A DNA stretch of 64,000 bases, taken from contig NZ_CP022098.1 of NCBI RefSeq assembly GCF_002305875.1, positions 5,828,001 through 5,892,000 of the forward strand, written 5' to 3'. Shown piece by piece: positions 43,731 to 52,703 of the stretch; the stretch's first letter is position 1; every line of letters begins with the position of its first letter. Source of the stretch: Cystobacter fuscus. Its GTDB lineage: Bacteria; Myxococcota; Myxococcia; Myxococcales; Myxococcaceae. The notes under the pieces are model-generated. The model saw nothing but the letters and a program-made list of their open reading frames with translations, did no database searches and was not told the origin of the DNA. Made by a program: the position numbers and the translations under genes.

Positions 43731-43752
43731 TTCCGATTCAATCGGGTCCGAA
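43731..43752. promoter_or_regulatory. OhrR operator 2 (imperfect)
   Basis: TTCCGATT-C-AATCGGGTCCGAA repeats the inner CCGATT/AATCGG core of operator 1 with mismatches in the outer left arm. It lies 36 bp before the ohrR start codon, so ohrR is probably autoregulated. Confidence 0.7.
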
Positions 43753-43788
43753 CTATATGTAGGAGGTCTCCATCGCACGAAGGCCGAC

Positions 43789-44265
43789 ATGACCAAACCC
43801 CAGAACCCGAAGGTCCCCAAGCTGGCGGACTTCATGTGCTTTGCGATCTACTCGGCCAACCTGGCGTACGGGCGGGCCTACAAGCCCATCCTCGACGAGC
43901 TGGGGGTGACCTATACCCAATGGATCATCATCGTCGCCCTGTGGGAGGAGGACGATCAAACGGTCGGCGACCTGGGTGCCAGGCTCTTCTTGGAATCCAA
44001 CACGCTCACGCCGATCCTCAAGAAGCTCGAGACCCTCGGCTACCTGCGGCGCCGACGTGATCCGTCCGACGAGCGCCAGGTGATCGTCAGCCTGACCGAT
44101 GCGGGTCGCCAGTTGCGCGAGAAGGGTCTGCAGAAGACCCTGGTCAAGGCGGCCGGCCTCGAGCCGGAAGAATTCGCCAAGGTGCAGCGCGCCGTCGCCA
44201 GGATTCGCGACAACCTCATCCGCCACGTCGACGGACAACAGGGCGGAGGTGAGGCTCCGGAATAG
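43789..44265 (+). CDS. ohrR: MarR-family organic-peroxide sensor OhrR (one-Cys type)
   Basis: 158 residues. The N-terminal sensing Cys is Cys17 in 'LADFMCFAIYSANLAYGR'. No other Cys is present, so it belongs to the one-Cys group (Bacillus-like) that uses a low-molecular thiol, not the two-Cys Xanthomonas type. The winged helix includes 'LGARLFLESNTLTPILKKLE' and the wing 'RRRDPSDERQVIVSLT'. It represses ohr through the intergenic palindromes. Confidence 0.92.
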   Translation: MTKPQNPKVPKLADFMCFAIYSANLAYGRAYKPILDELGVTYTQWIIIVALWEEDDQTVGDLGARLFLESNTLTPILKKLETLGYLRRRRDPSDERQVIVSLTDAGRQLREKGLQKTLVKAAGLEPEEFAKVQRAVARIRDNLIRHVDGQQGGGEAPE

Positions 44266-44277
44266 AACCCCTTACGC

Positions 44278-45645
44278 TCAGGTGCCGCCGAGGAGTCCCA
44301 GGCTGTGCAGCAGGATGAGCAGGATGAGGACGGGGGTGACGTAGCGGACGAGGACGTGGACCCCACTGTCGTACCAGGCAGGCTCGCCGTGACCCTTGCT
44401 CATCTCGTCGCGGAGGACGGCGCGCGGGACGAGCCAGCCACCCACCACCGTGACGGCCAGACCACCCAGCGGCAGCAGGACATTGGAGGACACGAAGTCG
44501 AAGAGGGAGAAGAGGTCCCGGCCCAGCACGCGCAGGTGCGAGAGTGCCGGCCCCTGCGACAGGGTGGCGGGGATGCCCAGCACCGCCATGATCAGCGCGG
44601 TGAGGAGCGCGGCCGTGGGGCGGCGCAGCCGGGCGGAGCGGATGAGCCACGCCACGGGGACCTCCATCAGGCTGACCATGGCGCCCAGGGTGGCCACCGC
44701 CGCGAGCACGAAGAAGAGGGCGGTGAAGAGCTCGCCGCCGGGCATCTGCGCGAAGACGCGCGGGATGGTGACGAAGAGCAGGCCCGGGCCGCCCGCCGGT
44801 GTGTCACCCAGGGCGAAGACGGCTGGGAAGATGGCCAGGCCCGCCAGCAGCGACACCAGCGTGTCGGCCAGCGCCACGCGCGTCGCATTGGGCACCAGGC
44901 GCGTGTCGTCCGGCAGGTACGAGCCGTACGTCGTCATGGTGCCCATGCCCAGCGACAGCTTGAAGAAGGCGAGCCCCAGGGCGGACAGCAGCACCGTGCT
45001 CGAGAGCTTCGAGAGGTCGGGCGTGAAGAGGTAGGCCACGCCGGCCGACGCACCCGGCAGCGTGAGCGCGCGCACGTCGCAGGCCAGCAGCAGCAGCAGC
45101 AACAGCGGCATGAGTGTCTTGGTCACCTTCTCGATGCCGCCCGACACCCCCGCGGCCACCACGCCCACGGTGATGGTCAGCACGGCGAGCTGCCACAGCA
45201 CGGGCTCCCACGTGCCGCCCACCAGCGCCTGGAACGTGGCGGGCGTGAGGGGCGCGCCCGAGACGAAGGCACCCAGCGACTTGAAGACGTAGGCCAGCAC
45301 CCACCCGGCCACGTCCGTGTAGAAGGCCATGATGAGGATCGACGCGGCAAGTCCCGCCCAGCCGACGGCGGCCCAGAAGCGCTGGCGCGGCACGATGCGC
45401 GCGTAGGCTTGCACCGCGTCCACGCGCAGGTGCCGGCCGATGGCGTGCTCCACCACCATCACCGGCAGTGCGGCGAGTGCCACCGCCAACAGGTAGGTGA
45501 GCACGAAGGCCGCTCCGCCGTTGGAGCCGGTGAGGTAGGGGAACTTCCAGATGTTGCCGAGGCCGACGGCGGAGCCGAGCGTCGCGGCGAAGGCTCCGAG
45601 GGTGGAGCCAAAGGCATCCCGCTTCGTGGGGGTAGGTTCGGGCAT
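44278..45645 (-). CDS. Sodium:neurotransmitter symporter (NSS/SNF) family transporter
   Basis: 455 residues with about 11 helices. The start 'LGSAVGLGNIWKFPYLTGSN' is the sodium and substrate site of TM1 in LeuT-type transporters. Also seen are 'LPVMVVEHAIGR' and 'FFKLSLGMGTMTTYGSYLP' in TM6. It should import an amino acid with sodium. The gene is divergent from the carbonic anhydrase gene and converges on ohrR with a 12-bp gap. Confidence 0.93.
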   Translation of the reverse strand: MPEPTPTKRDAFGSTLGAFAATLGSAVGLGNIWKFPYLTGSNGGAAFVLTYLLAVALAALPVMVVEHAIGRHLRVDAVQAYARIVPRQRFWAAVGWAGLAASILIMAFYTDVAGWVLAYVFKSLGAFVSGAPLTPATFQALVGGTWEPVLWQLAVLTITVGVVAAGVSGGIEKVTKTLMPLLLLLLLACDVRALTLPGASAGVAYLFTPDLSKLSSTVLLSALGLAFFKLSLGMGTMTTYGSYLPDDTRLVPNATRVALADTLVSLLAGLAIFPAVFALGDTPAGGPGLLFVTIPRVFAQMPGGELFTALFFVLAAVATLGAMVSLMEVPVAWLIRSARLRRPTAALLTALIMAVLGIPATLSQGPALSHLRVLGRDLFSLFDFVSSNVLLPLGGLAVTVVGGWLVPRAVLRDEMSKGHGEPAWYDSGVHVLVRYVTPVLILLILLHSLGLLGGT

Positions 45646-45768
45646 GAGCGTGGGACCCGGGCACGGTGCTTCCCCGGGGTGCGGGAGCCTCTACCATGGC
45701 CCGGCGCCCGTCACACGCCCGTGAATCTCCCTGGACGGCGCCCCTCCCAGGAGGAGAGGCTCGTGGAC

Positions 45769-46422
45769 ATGACCATCGCAGGCATTCCTCCCGCTCCCCT
45801 GTCCGCCACTCAAGCGCTCCAGCGTCTGCGCGAGGGCAACCACCGCTTCGTCCAGAACGTGCGCAGCCTGGACACGGCCATCGGCAAGTCGGCGCGGGCC
45901 TCGGTGGCGGCGGGGCAGAATCCGTTCGCCGTCATCCTCTCGTGCTCGGACTCCCGGGTGCCCTCGGAGATCGTCTTCGAGCAGGGGCTGGGGGATCTCT
46001 TCGTCATCCGCGTGGCGGGCAACGTGGTGGCGCCCTCGCTGGTGGGGAGCGTGGAGTTCGCGGCGGCCACCTTCGGGACTCGCCTGGTGGTGGTGATGGG
46101 CCACTCGCGCTGTGGCGCCATCAAGGCCACGCTGGACTTCATCCAGCACCGCGTGGACGCGCCGTCGGAGAACATCCACGACATCGTGGACCGGTGCCGG
46201 CCCGCGGTGGAGAGCGTGGTGCACGCCGCCGGTCCGGACGTGCAGCCCGAGCGCCTGGTGCACGAGGCCGTGCGCGCCAACGTGCGGCAGTCCTGCGCCC
46301 ACCTGCGCCACGGCAGTCGGCTGCTCGAGCGGCTCATCCAGGAGGAGGGGCTGCTGGTGGTGGGCGCGGACTACTCGCTGGACACCGGCGAGGTCGACTT
46401 CTTCGACGGTCTCCAGGGCTGA
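45769..46422 (+). CDS. Beta-class carbonic anhydrase
   Basis: 217 residues from the ATG at 45769, preceded by GGAGAGG. The zinc and catalytic residues of beta carbonic anhydrases are all present: Cys59 and Asp61 in 'SCSDSRVPSE', His112 and Cys115 in 'MGHSRCGAI'. It interconverts carbon dioxide and bicarbonate in the cytoplasm. Its last 28 coding bases are repeated exactly at 49924-49951. Confidence 0.95.
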   Translation: MTIAGIPPAPLSATQALQRLREGNHRFVQNVRSLDTAIGKSARASVAAGQNPFAVILSCSDSRVPSEIVFEQGLGDLFVIRVAGNVVAPSLVGSVEFAAATFGTRLVVVMGHSRCGAIKATLDFIQHRVDAPSENIHDIVDRCRPAVESVVHAAGPDVQPERLVHEAVRANVRQSCAHLRHGSRLLERLIQEEGLLVVGADYSLDTGEVDFFDGLQG

Positions 46423-46462
46423 CATCGCGCGGGTCCCGGAGAGGGACCCGCGCCGTGAATGC

Positions 46463-47298
46463 TCACGGCTGGTAATAGATTTCCGCCGTGGTCGCGCTCT
46501 GGTCCGCGTTGCTGAATCCACCCACGAGCAGCACACTGTCCGCGTCGAGCCGCGTGGCCGTATGCTTGTACCGGTCCACGTTCATCGAGGCCGAGAATCC
46601 CTTCCAGCCCGAGCCCGGCTCATAGACTTCGGCCGAGGACTGGATGCCCGTCTGGGGATTGTACCCGCCGGTCACCAGCACCTTGCCCCTCAGCAGGGTG
46701 GCCGTATGGCTCTGGCGCGGAGCATCCATCGAGCCGGCCGGCGACCACGTGGACGTGGCGGGATCGAACAGCTCGGAGGTGGCGCCGAGTGACGAGTCCG
46801 CGGTCTGGCCGCCCACGACCAGCACCTTGTCCGAGGGCAGCAGGGTGGCCGAGTGGGCGGAGCGGCCCGTGCTCAGGTGTCCCACGGGGTGGGGAGCACC
46901 TTCTCCGTACGCGTCCGAGGGACGGCCGAATTCCCAGAGGGATCTGTCACCGCATAGGTGAGCGTATAGGTGCCCGGAACCTGGGTGTTGACGGTGCCGG
47001 TGGCAGTGATGTTGGCGGAGCCCCCGGGGGCATACATGCAGAGGTCGTGGGCCATGGCTCCCGGATCGACGAACTCCGAGCCGGCGTCGAGGGTGATTTC
47101 CTCCGGACCCACCAGCTCGATCCACGGGGCCACGGTGTCGGTCACCGTCCACCGCGTCGAGCAGGTGGATTCGTTGCCGGCCCCGTCCTGGACATGGCTG
47201 GTGGTGTAGATGGTCCCCAACGACGTGTATTGCCAGTCGATGGAGTTTACCCAGCCGATATTGCAGTTGTCTGTATAAGTGTCTCCATCCTCCGCGAC
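46463..47298 (-). pseudogene. Broken Ig/HYR-kelch repeat protein
   Basis: The 5' part (47298 to about 46880) reads as a secreted-protein fragment with 'TDNCNIGWVNSIDWQY' and an Ig/DUF5011-like unit ('EEITLDAGSEFVDPGA', 'YTLTYAVTDPSGN'). It begins right after an in-frame stop and has no signal peptide or plausible start. At about 46880 the frame changes, and the following 140 residues hold three kelch repeats ('GRSAHSATLLPSDKVLVVGG', 'SHTATLLRGKVLVTGG', 'KHTATRLDADSVLLVGG') ending in a normal stop. Myxobacterial proteins with this architecture are usually several hundred residues longer. The locus is therefore 5'-truncated and frameshifted. Confidence 0.8.
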
Positions 47299-47339
47299 TC
47301 AGCTCGGTCTACGACCTTCTCGTTATAGAGTGCACCTCC

Positions 47340-48131
47340 ATGTCCACTTCATCCACCGCGGTCCTGCTCGAGGTGGAGGGTGTCGTCGCCACCCTCACGC
47401 TGAATGACGCCGCCCGCCGCAACGCGATGACGCCCGAGCTCGGGGAGGCCCTGCGTGACCGGGTGGCCGAGCTGCGGCAGCGCCCCGACGTGAGGGCGGT
47501 CGTCCTCGCCGGGGCCGGCGGTGCGTTCTCCGCGGGGGGAGACCTCCAGATGCTCGAGCGGCTGCGCCGGGTGTCCTCGGAGGAGGCCCGCACCTTCATG
47601 CTCGACTTCTATGCGCGCTACCTCTCCGTGCTGGAGCTGCCGGTGCCCACGGTGGCCGCGGTGGAGGGGGCGGCGATTGGCGCCGGGCTGTGCGTGGCGC
47701 TCGCGTGCGACCTGTGCGTCGTCGCCGAGGACGCGAAGCTCGCGCTCAACTTCGTCCAGTTGGGCCTGCACCCGGGCATGGGGGCGACGTACTTCGTGCC
47801 CTGGCGGGCGGGCGCGCAGCGGGGCGCGGAGCTGCTCCTCACGGGCCGCCGCTTCGATGGGCGTGAGGCGGTGCGGCTCGGACTGGCGCTCGAGGCGACG
47901 CCAGGGTCCGAGGTGCTCGCGCGCGCCCGCGAGCTCGCGGCCCGGGTGGCGGCGAATGCCCCGCTGGCCACCCGCGCGCTCAAGCGCGGGCTGGCGCCGG
48001 ACCGGGCCGCCCTCCAGCGGGCCCTGGAGGAGGAGGCGCGCTTCCAGGCGGAGAGCTACGGGAGCGAGGATCTGGGCGAGGGGCTCGCGGCCGCGGCGGC
48101 CCGCAGGGCCCCCGTCTTCCAGGGGCGCTGA
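47340..48131 (+). CDS. Enoyl-CoA hydratase/isomerase (crotonase) family protein
   Basis: 263 residues. Crotonase oxyanion-hole motifs are clear: 'GAGGAFSAGGDLQML' and 'VEGAAIGAGLCVALACD'. The two Glu that act in true enoyl-CoA hydratases are not found. The first position is Cys in 'GAGLCVALA', and the second falls on Phe in 'LNFVQLGLHPGMGATY'. It is therefore more likely an isomerase, hydrolase or dehydratase of an acyl-CoA than a beta-oxidation hydratase. It stands alone, divergent from the broken kelch gene. Confidence 0.88.
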   Translation: MSTSSTAVLLEVEGVVATLTLNDAARRNAMTPELGEALRDRVAELRQRPDVRAVVLAGAGGAFSAGGDLQMLERLRRVSSEEARTFMLDFYARYLSVLELPVPTVAAVEGAAIGAGLCVALACDLCVVAEDAKLALNFVQLGLHPGMGATYFVPWRAGAQRGAELLLTGRRFDGREAVRLGLALEATPGSEVLARARELAARVAANAPLATRALKRGLAPDRAALQRALEEEARFQAESYGSEDLGEGLAAAAARRAPVFQGR

Positions 48132-48164
48132 GAGTCGCCGAGGGCGCACGACCTCACGCTCCTC

Positions 48165-49796
48165 CTACCACGTATACAAGCCCGCCCACGGATACTCCCC
48201 ACCCGACACGGCGAAGTAGTAGTAACCGTCGGACGAGCGCGTCAAAGGCATCTGGCTACAGGTTCGCGCCTGCCCACCGACGGTGACCGTCCGGCCGTCG
48301 AAGTTGTGGCAACCCCAACCGTTGATGGTGGCATTGGTCCGATAGCACACGGCGCCGGCCGTGTTGAAGTTGCCCGTGCTGCCCGAGAACGTGATGGGGT
48401 TGGAACACGTCGTGCTGCCTCCGCTCGTGTTGAACGTCGCGGTCACCGAACGCGCGGCCGTCATCGACACCGTGCAGGTTCCCGTGCCACTGCACGCACC
48501 ACTCCAGCCAGCGAACGTCGAGCCGCTCGCCGCGGCGGCGGTGAGGGTCACGGAGGTTCCGCTCGAATAGCTCGCGCCGCACGTGCTTCCACAATCAATC
48601 CCCGACGGCGACGACGTCACCGTGCCGCTGCCCGCACCCGACTTCGTGACCGTGAGCGTGAAATTGTTCGGGTTGCCAATACCCGCGCCTCGCCGTATGG
48701 CATCCAGGGCGCCTTGATCGACGACGGCTCCGTTGCTCCGGTTGAGCAGGGCGAAGCCGTTGGTCTGACTGGGGTTGACGCCGTTGTCCCAGTAGAAGGT
48801 CTTGATGCCGTTGGCAGCCGCGGTGCGATTGACGTACTCGAGGTAGTACTGTCGCGATTCCAGGTTGAGGTTCGGCCGCGTCGCCACGCCGTACTCGCCG
48901 ATGATCACCGGGACTCCCTGGGCGATCCACTTCGTCTTCACGCGCGCGAACAGATCGTCATGGTAGGCCTCCTGCGCCCAGGAGCATGCGCTCTGCGACG
49001 GATAGGGGGCGCCCCAGGAAGAGCAGGTGTTGTTTGTGTTCAGCGTGTAGTCGTAGGGATCGTAGTGATGGACTTCGACGATCAGCCGGTTCGCGATCGT
49101 GTCCGACGGCAGCGAGAAGTAATCGAGGCCGTGCCAGCTGTTCGTGTTGTAGGTCTGCACCACGAGCGTCCGTGATGCGTTGTTCCCGCCCGTCGCGCGC
49201 ACGGCGTCGACGAAGGTCTGGAGATACGACTGCTGCACGGTGATGTGCTCGGTCGTCGGCGTGCCGTAGTCGGCATGTACCTCGTTGGTGCCGGCGAACA
49301 GCAGGCGCTCGTTGTAGGCCTTGAACGTGTTGGCGATCTGCGTCCAGTAGGCGCGCTGCTTCTTGTTGACGGCCTGCTGATGCGAATACAACGGGTGTTC
49401 CTCGAGCCAGCCACCATCCCAGTGGATGTTGAGAATCACATACATCCCCTGGCCGTAGGCGTAGTCCACCACCTCCTTCACGCGAGCCATCCATGCCGGA
49501 TCGATCGTGAGCGTGCTCTGATCGGCGTGGCAATCCCAGGCAGCGGGAATGCGCACGGCGTTGAACCCAGCGGCCTTGACGCTGTTGATGAACTGCTGGG
49601 TGACGGTCGGGTTGCCCCACGCGGTTTCACCGCAGATGGCCTCGAGCGTATTCCCGAGGTTCCAGCCGATGGTGATCTGGCCGGCCACTTGCGACGCCGG
49701 CGGAAGTGTCTGGGCGAATGCAGCCACCGGTAGGACAAGCATGGCCACACAGATGCGTAGAACACGCTTGAGCCAAAGAGACGAGTACAGACCCAT
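48165..49796 (-). CDS. Secreted GH5 endoglucanase with InlB-like repeat and CBM10-like module
   Basis: 543 residues. A signal peptide ends near 'VLPVAAFAQ'. The GH5 catalytic domain (about 30-350) shows 'IGWNLGNTLEA', acid/base Glu in 'LLFAGTNEVHADYG', 'LIVEVHHYDPYDY' and nucleophile Glu in 'VPVIIGEYGVATRP'. Residues about 375-455 are a bacterial 'ASGSTFAGWSGAC' type repeat rich in Cys pairs. The last 85 residues ('TINGWGCHNFDGRTVTVGGQ', four Cys) look like a CBM10-like cellulose-binding module. It acts outside the cell on beta-glucans. It is divergent from a sensor kinase gene. Confidence 0.92.
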   Translation of the reverse strand: MGLYSSLWLKRVLRICVAMLVLPVAAFAQTLPPASQVAGQITIGWNLGNTLEAICGETAWGNPTVTQQFINSVKAAGFNAVRIPAAWDCHADQSTLTIDPAWMARVKEVVDYAYGQGMYVILNIHWDGGWLEEHPLYSHQQAVNKKQRAYWTQIANTFKAYNERLLFAGTNEVHADYGTPTTEHITVQQSYLQTFVDAVRATGGNNASRTLVVQTYNTNSWHGLDYFSLPSDTIANRLIVEVHHYDPYDYTLNTNNTCSSWGAPYPSQSACSWAQEAYHDDLFARVKTKWIAQGVPVIIGEYGVATRPNLNLESRQYYLEYVNRTAAANGIKTFYWDNGVNPSQTNGFALLNRSNGAVVDQGALDAIRRGAGIGNPNNFTLTVTKSGAGSGTVTSSPSGIDCGSTCGASYSSGTSVTLTAAAASGSTFAGWSGACSGTGTCTVSMTAARSVTATFNTSGGSTTCSNPITFSGSTGNFNTAGAVCYRTNATINGWGCHNFDGRTVTVGGQARTCSQMPLTRSSDGYYYFAVSGGEYPWAGLYTW

Positions 49797-49923
49797 GAAG
49801 AACTCCCTTTCTTGAATCAGGTGATTTGATGATTCTATTCATATCTGAAACATGTTTTCAATGAACAGCATGAAAGGACGGTATTCTGCCCAAACAGGGC
49901 ATCCGGGCGAGGCGCTGGGGGGA

Positions 49924-49951
49924 CGAGGTCGACTTCTTCGACGGTCTCCAG
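49924..49951 (+). repeat. 28-bp exact copy of the carbonic anhydrase gene end
   Basis: Identical to 46389-46416, coding 'EVDFFDGLQ'. Here it is in a non-coding region between the GH5 and sensor kinase genes, with no stop in the matching place. It is a scrap of a duplicated or displaced carbonic anhydrase 3' end and may mark an insertion or duplication border. Confidence 0.75.
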
Positions 49952-50036
49952 CACCGAGCCTTCCGCCCCGGGGCGCGGCACATACTCCCGGTGCGCTTGT
50001 CCACACCCCCATCCCATGAGGGATGCTGGTGGACTC

Positions 50037-52289
50037 ATGCCGTATCCATCCAACGCCCGTTCTACCCTCGCGCGCCGAACCCTCCTGCAGATGGCGGGGC
50101 GCATCGGGGTGGTCATCGCCTTGACCACCCTCGTCAGCTATCTCCACATCCTGCGCACCATGCGCGACGAGAGCCTGGAGCATCTGGCTCGGCACGTCGA
50201 AGAGCGCGGCCAACGGGAGCAGGCCATCTTCGTCCTGGTGGAGGAAGTCCACGCCATCCTCAAGCAGGCCCTCGAAGAACGGCTCCAGGCCGGAAGCCAG
50301 GAGGATCCCACCTCCCGCTTCAACAGCATGCTCGAGCTCCGGTCCGATGGGACGATTCGCACTCGGCCCCAAGGCTTCGATGGAACGCGGGTGCCGGGCG
50401 TCTGGATCGCCCCGGGGGTGAAGGTCGATACCGCGTTCCAGCGCCGGCTCCTGGCCTCGTATGACGTGATCGCCCAATACGGGCCCGCCTACCGCACCCG
50501 CTACGCCAACACGTACGTCTTCCTGACAGAGAGCGTGAACGTGCTCTACTGGCCAGAGGTCCCCAACTGGACCCAGGACGCCAGCCCCGACTACCCGCTG
50601 CTCTCCTTCGAGTACGCCCTCATCGCCCGGCCCCAGGAGAATCCCCTGCGGCGCATGGCCTGGACCCGCAGCTACAAGGATGACGTCTCCGGAAAATGGC
50701 TGATCTCCGCCGTCACCCCGCTGGACCAGGACGGCAAGCATGTCGCGACGCTCGGCAACGACGTGATCGTCGATGATCTGCTGTCGCGCACCCTCATCGA
50801 TCACCTGCCCGGCGCGTACAACCTCATCTTCCGCGATGATGGCCAGCTCGTCGCCCATCCCGACATCAAGCTGGACAGCACGACGGGCGGCTACGACATC
50901 CTGGCCCCCAAACAGCCGGAGGGCTCTCTGCCGGGACTCGCCACCGCGGAGCAGCAGGCCCATCTGCGGAGCATCTTCGACGCGGTGAAGCGCCTCGAGC
51001 CCGGGCAGACCGTGGTGGATCTGCCCGAGTACGGCGAGTACATCGCCGTGGCGCGGCTGCAGGGCCCGGGCTGGAACTTCGTCACGGTGCTGCCCGAGAG
51101 CGTGGTGACCTCGAAGGCCATCGAGGCCGCGCGCTATGTGCTGGTGTTCGGCCTCGTGTCGCTGCTCGTGGAGCTGCTCATCATGTTCTGGGTGCTCAGG
51201 GATCAGCTCTCCCGCCCGTTGCGGACCTTCACCCGGGCCACGACCCAGGTGGCGGCCGGCGACTTCGGGGTCTCCCTGGAGACCTCGCGCGAGGACGAGC
51301 TGGGACAGTTGGCCCGGTCCTTCGAGCTGATGGCCCGGGAGGTGCAGCAACGCGAGGAGGCCCTGCGGCAGGCCAACGAGGGTCTGGAGCAACGTGTCGA
51401 GGAGCGCACCCAGGAGCTGAAGGATGTCCACCAGCAGCTCATGCGGGCGGCACGGCAGGCGGGCATGGCGGAGATCGCCACCAACGTGCTGCACAACGTG
51501 GGCAATGTCCTCAACAGCGTCTACACCGCGGCCCAGCTCGCCCGGGAGCGCATGGGCGGGATGAAGCTCGAGCAGGTGGGCCGGGTGTCCCACATGCTCC
51601 AGGAGCACCAGGGCGAGCTGACGACCTTCGTCACCCAGGACGAGCGTGGGCGGCATCTCCTTCCCTTCCTGGACAAGCTGGGACAGAACCTGTTGGACGA
51701 GCGGGGGAACATGCTCGAGCTGCTCGGTGACATCGGCCGGTACACCGAGCACATCGGCGACATCGTCAAGGTGCAACAGAACCATGCCCGGATGCCGCGG
51801 CTCCAGGAGCCGGTCAGCCTGGCGGAGCTGGTGGAGGACGCACTGCGCATCAACGCGGCCGGTCTCTCCCGCCATCAGGTGAAGGTGGAGCGGCAATTGG
51901 CCCCGCTGCCCTCTGTGCTCACCGACAAGCACAAGGTCCTGATGATCCTCGTCAACCTGTTCAGCAACGCCAAATACGCCATGGATGTGGTGCCGACGGA
52001 GGAACGGCGGTTGGTCGTGAAGCTGGAGCTCGCCGCCGCCGACCTCGTCCGTATCGAGGTGCGAGACACGGGGATGGGAATCGCACCGGATCATCTCACG
52101 CGCATCTTCCAGTACGGATTCACTACGCGTCAGAATGGCCATGGCTTTGGCCTGCACTCCAGCGCGCTGGCGGCCCAGGAGATGGGTGGCTCGCTGACGG
52201 TCCATAGCGAGGGAGCGGGGCAGGGGGCCACCTTCGTGCTGGAGCTGCCCCTGAACCCCTCCGGGTTGGCTCAGCCTCGCGACCATTGA
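50037..52289 (+). CDS. Cache-type sensor histidine kinase with HAMP and atypical H-box
   Basis: 750 residues from the ATG at 50037 (GGTGG upstream; a GTG/ATG at 50016 is weaker). Membrane helix at about 20-42; periplasmic Cache-like double sensor about 50-355; second helix about 362-385; HAMP about 386-440; coiled coil about 445-475. The H-box is 'EIATNVLHNVGNVLNSVYTA' with His486, the variant in which His is followed by Asn-Val-Gly-Asn. HATPase: 'ILVNLFSNAKYAMD', 'RDTGMGIAPDH', 'GHGFGLHSSALAAQEM'. No receiver domain is present. It lies between GH5 and PL11 genes, so it may sense plant-polymer fragments; that is inference. Confidence 0.9.
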   Translation: MPYPSNARSTLARRTLLQMAGRIGVVIALTTLVSYLHILRTMRDESLEHLARHVEERGQREQAIFVLVEEVHAILKQALEERLQAGSQEDPTSRFNSMLELRSDGTIRTRPQGFDGTRVPGVWIAPGVKVDTAFQRRLLASYDVIAQYGPAYRTRYANTYVFLTESVNVLYWPEVPNWTQDASPDYPLLSFEYALIARPQENPLRRMAWTRSYKDDVSGKWLISAVTPLDQDGKHVATLGNDVIVDDLLSRTLIDHLPGAYNLIFRDDGQLVAHPDIKLDSTTGGYDILAPKQPEGSLPGLATAEQQAHLRSIFDAVKRLEPGQTVVDLPEYGEYIAVARLQGPGWNFVTVLPESVVTSKAIEAARYVLVFGLVSLLVELLIMFWVLRDQLSRPLRTFTRATTQVAAGDFGVSLETSREDELGQLARSFELMAREVQQREEALRQANEGLEQRVEERTQELKDVHQQLMRAARQAGMAEIATNVLHNVGNVLNSVYTAAQLARERMGGMKLEQVGRVSHMLQEHQGELTTFVTQDERGRHLLPFLDKLGQNLLDERGNMLELLGDIGRYTEHIGDIVKVQQNHARMPRLQEPVSLAELVEDALRINAAGLSRHQVKVERQLAPLPSVLTDKHKVLMILVNLFSNAKYAMDVVPTEERRLVVKLELAAADLVRIEVRDTGMGIAPDHLTRIFQYGFTTRQNGHGFGLHSSALAAQEMGGSLTVHSEGAGQGATFVLELPLNPSGLAQPRDH

Positions 52290-52459
52290 AGTCTTGGATG
52301 ATGCCCTTGCCCCCTGATGCCAGCGTTTGCTCCGATTTCCTCCGAGCGCTCAAGGGCAGCACAGCCGACACCCACCAGGAAGAGAGCAAGAGCGCAAACG
52401 TTTCCGACGAGGCCACGGATCGAACCGGACTGAAGTCGTTGCTTCGGGAGTTTGATCAT
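52271..52459 (-). CDS. Possible small lipoprotein (62 residues)
   Basis: A strong AGGAGG lies five bases before ATG 52459. The product has a basic start ('MIKLPKQRLQSGSIRG'), a hydrophobic stretch ('LVGNVCALALFLVGVGC') and a short polar tail, so it could be a lipoprotein, although the box before Cys is not ideal. It overlaps the 3' end of the sensor kinase gene by 19 bp in antisense. Without homology it stays a candidate. Confidence 0.35.
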   Translation of the reverse strand: MIKLPKQRLQSGSIRGLVGNVCALALFLVGVGCAALERSEEIGANAGIRGQGHHPRLQWSRG

Positions 52460-52703
52460 ATGAACCTCCTCGAGAAAATGACCTTCCTGCTGTAAATGAA
52501 TCCCTGCTGGGTTTCGATCGCAGTCGATATTTTTCGTCCAGGGGAAAATCAGACCCTATGCCGTGCAGGTGTTTGAAGAAATAACCGGTTTTGGGGGAAT
52601 TTCAAGTCTTGCTTGTTCGAAACGATTCGATTAAGACTTCTCCTGCGAACACTGGAAGCCTCGGTCAAAGGGCCTCCGGGCAGATCGAACTCGAGAGGAC
52701 ACC
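52290..52703. other. 414-bp region before the PL11 gene
   Basis: Apart from the possible small lipoprotein gene at 52271-52459 on the other strand, no gene is seen. From 52495 to 52640 the DNA is clearly AT-richer than the surroundings and should contain the promoter and leader of the lyase gene. No operator pattern was recognised. Confidence 0.55.

Noticed and set aside
49839-52286. An 815-codon open frame on the minus strand
   Set aside because: It mirrors the sensor kinase gene, which has clear domains; the antisense product has none.
52286-52495. A 69-codon plus-strand frame after the sensor kinase
   Set aside because: Overlaps the kinase stop, lacks a ribosome site and shows no protein-like pattern.
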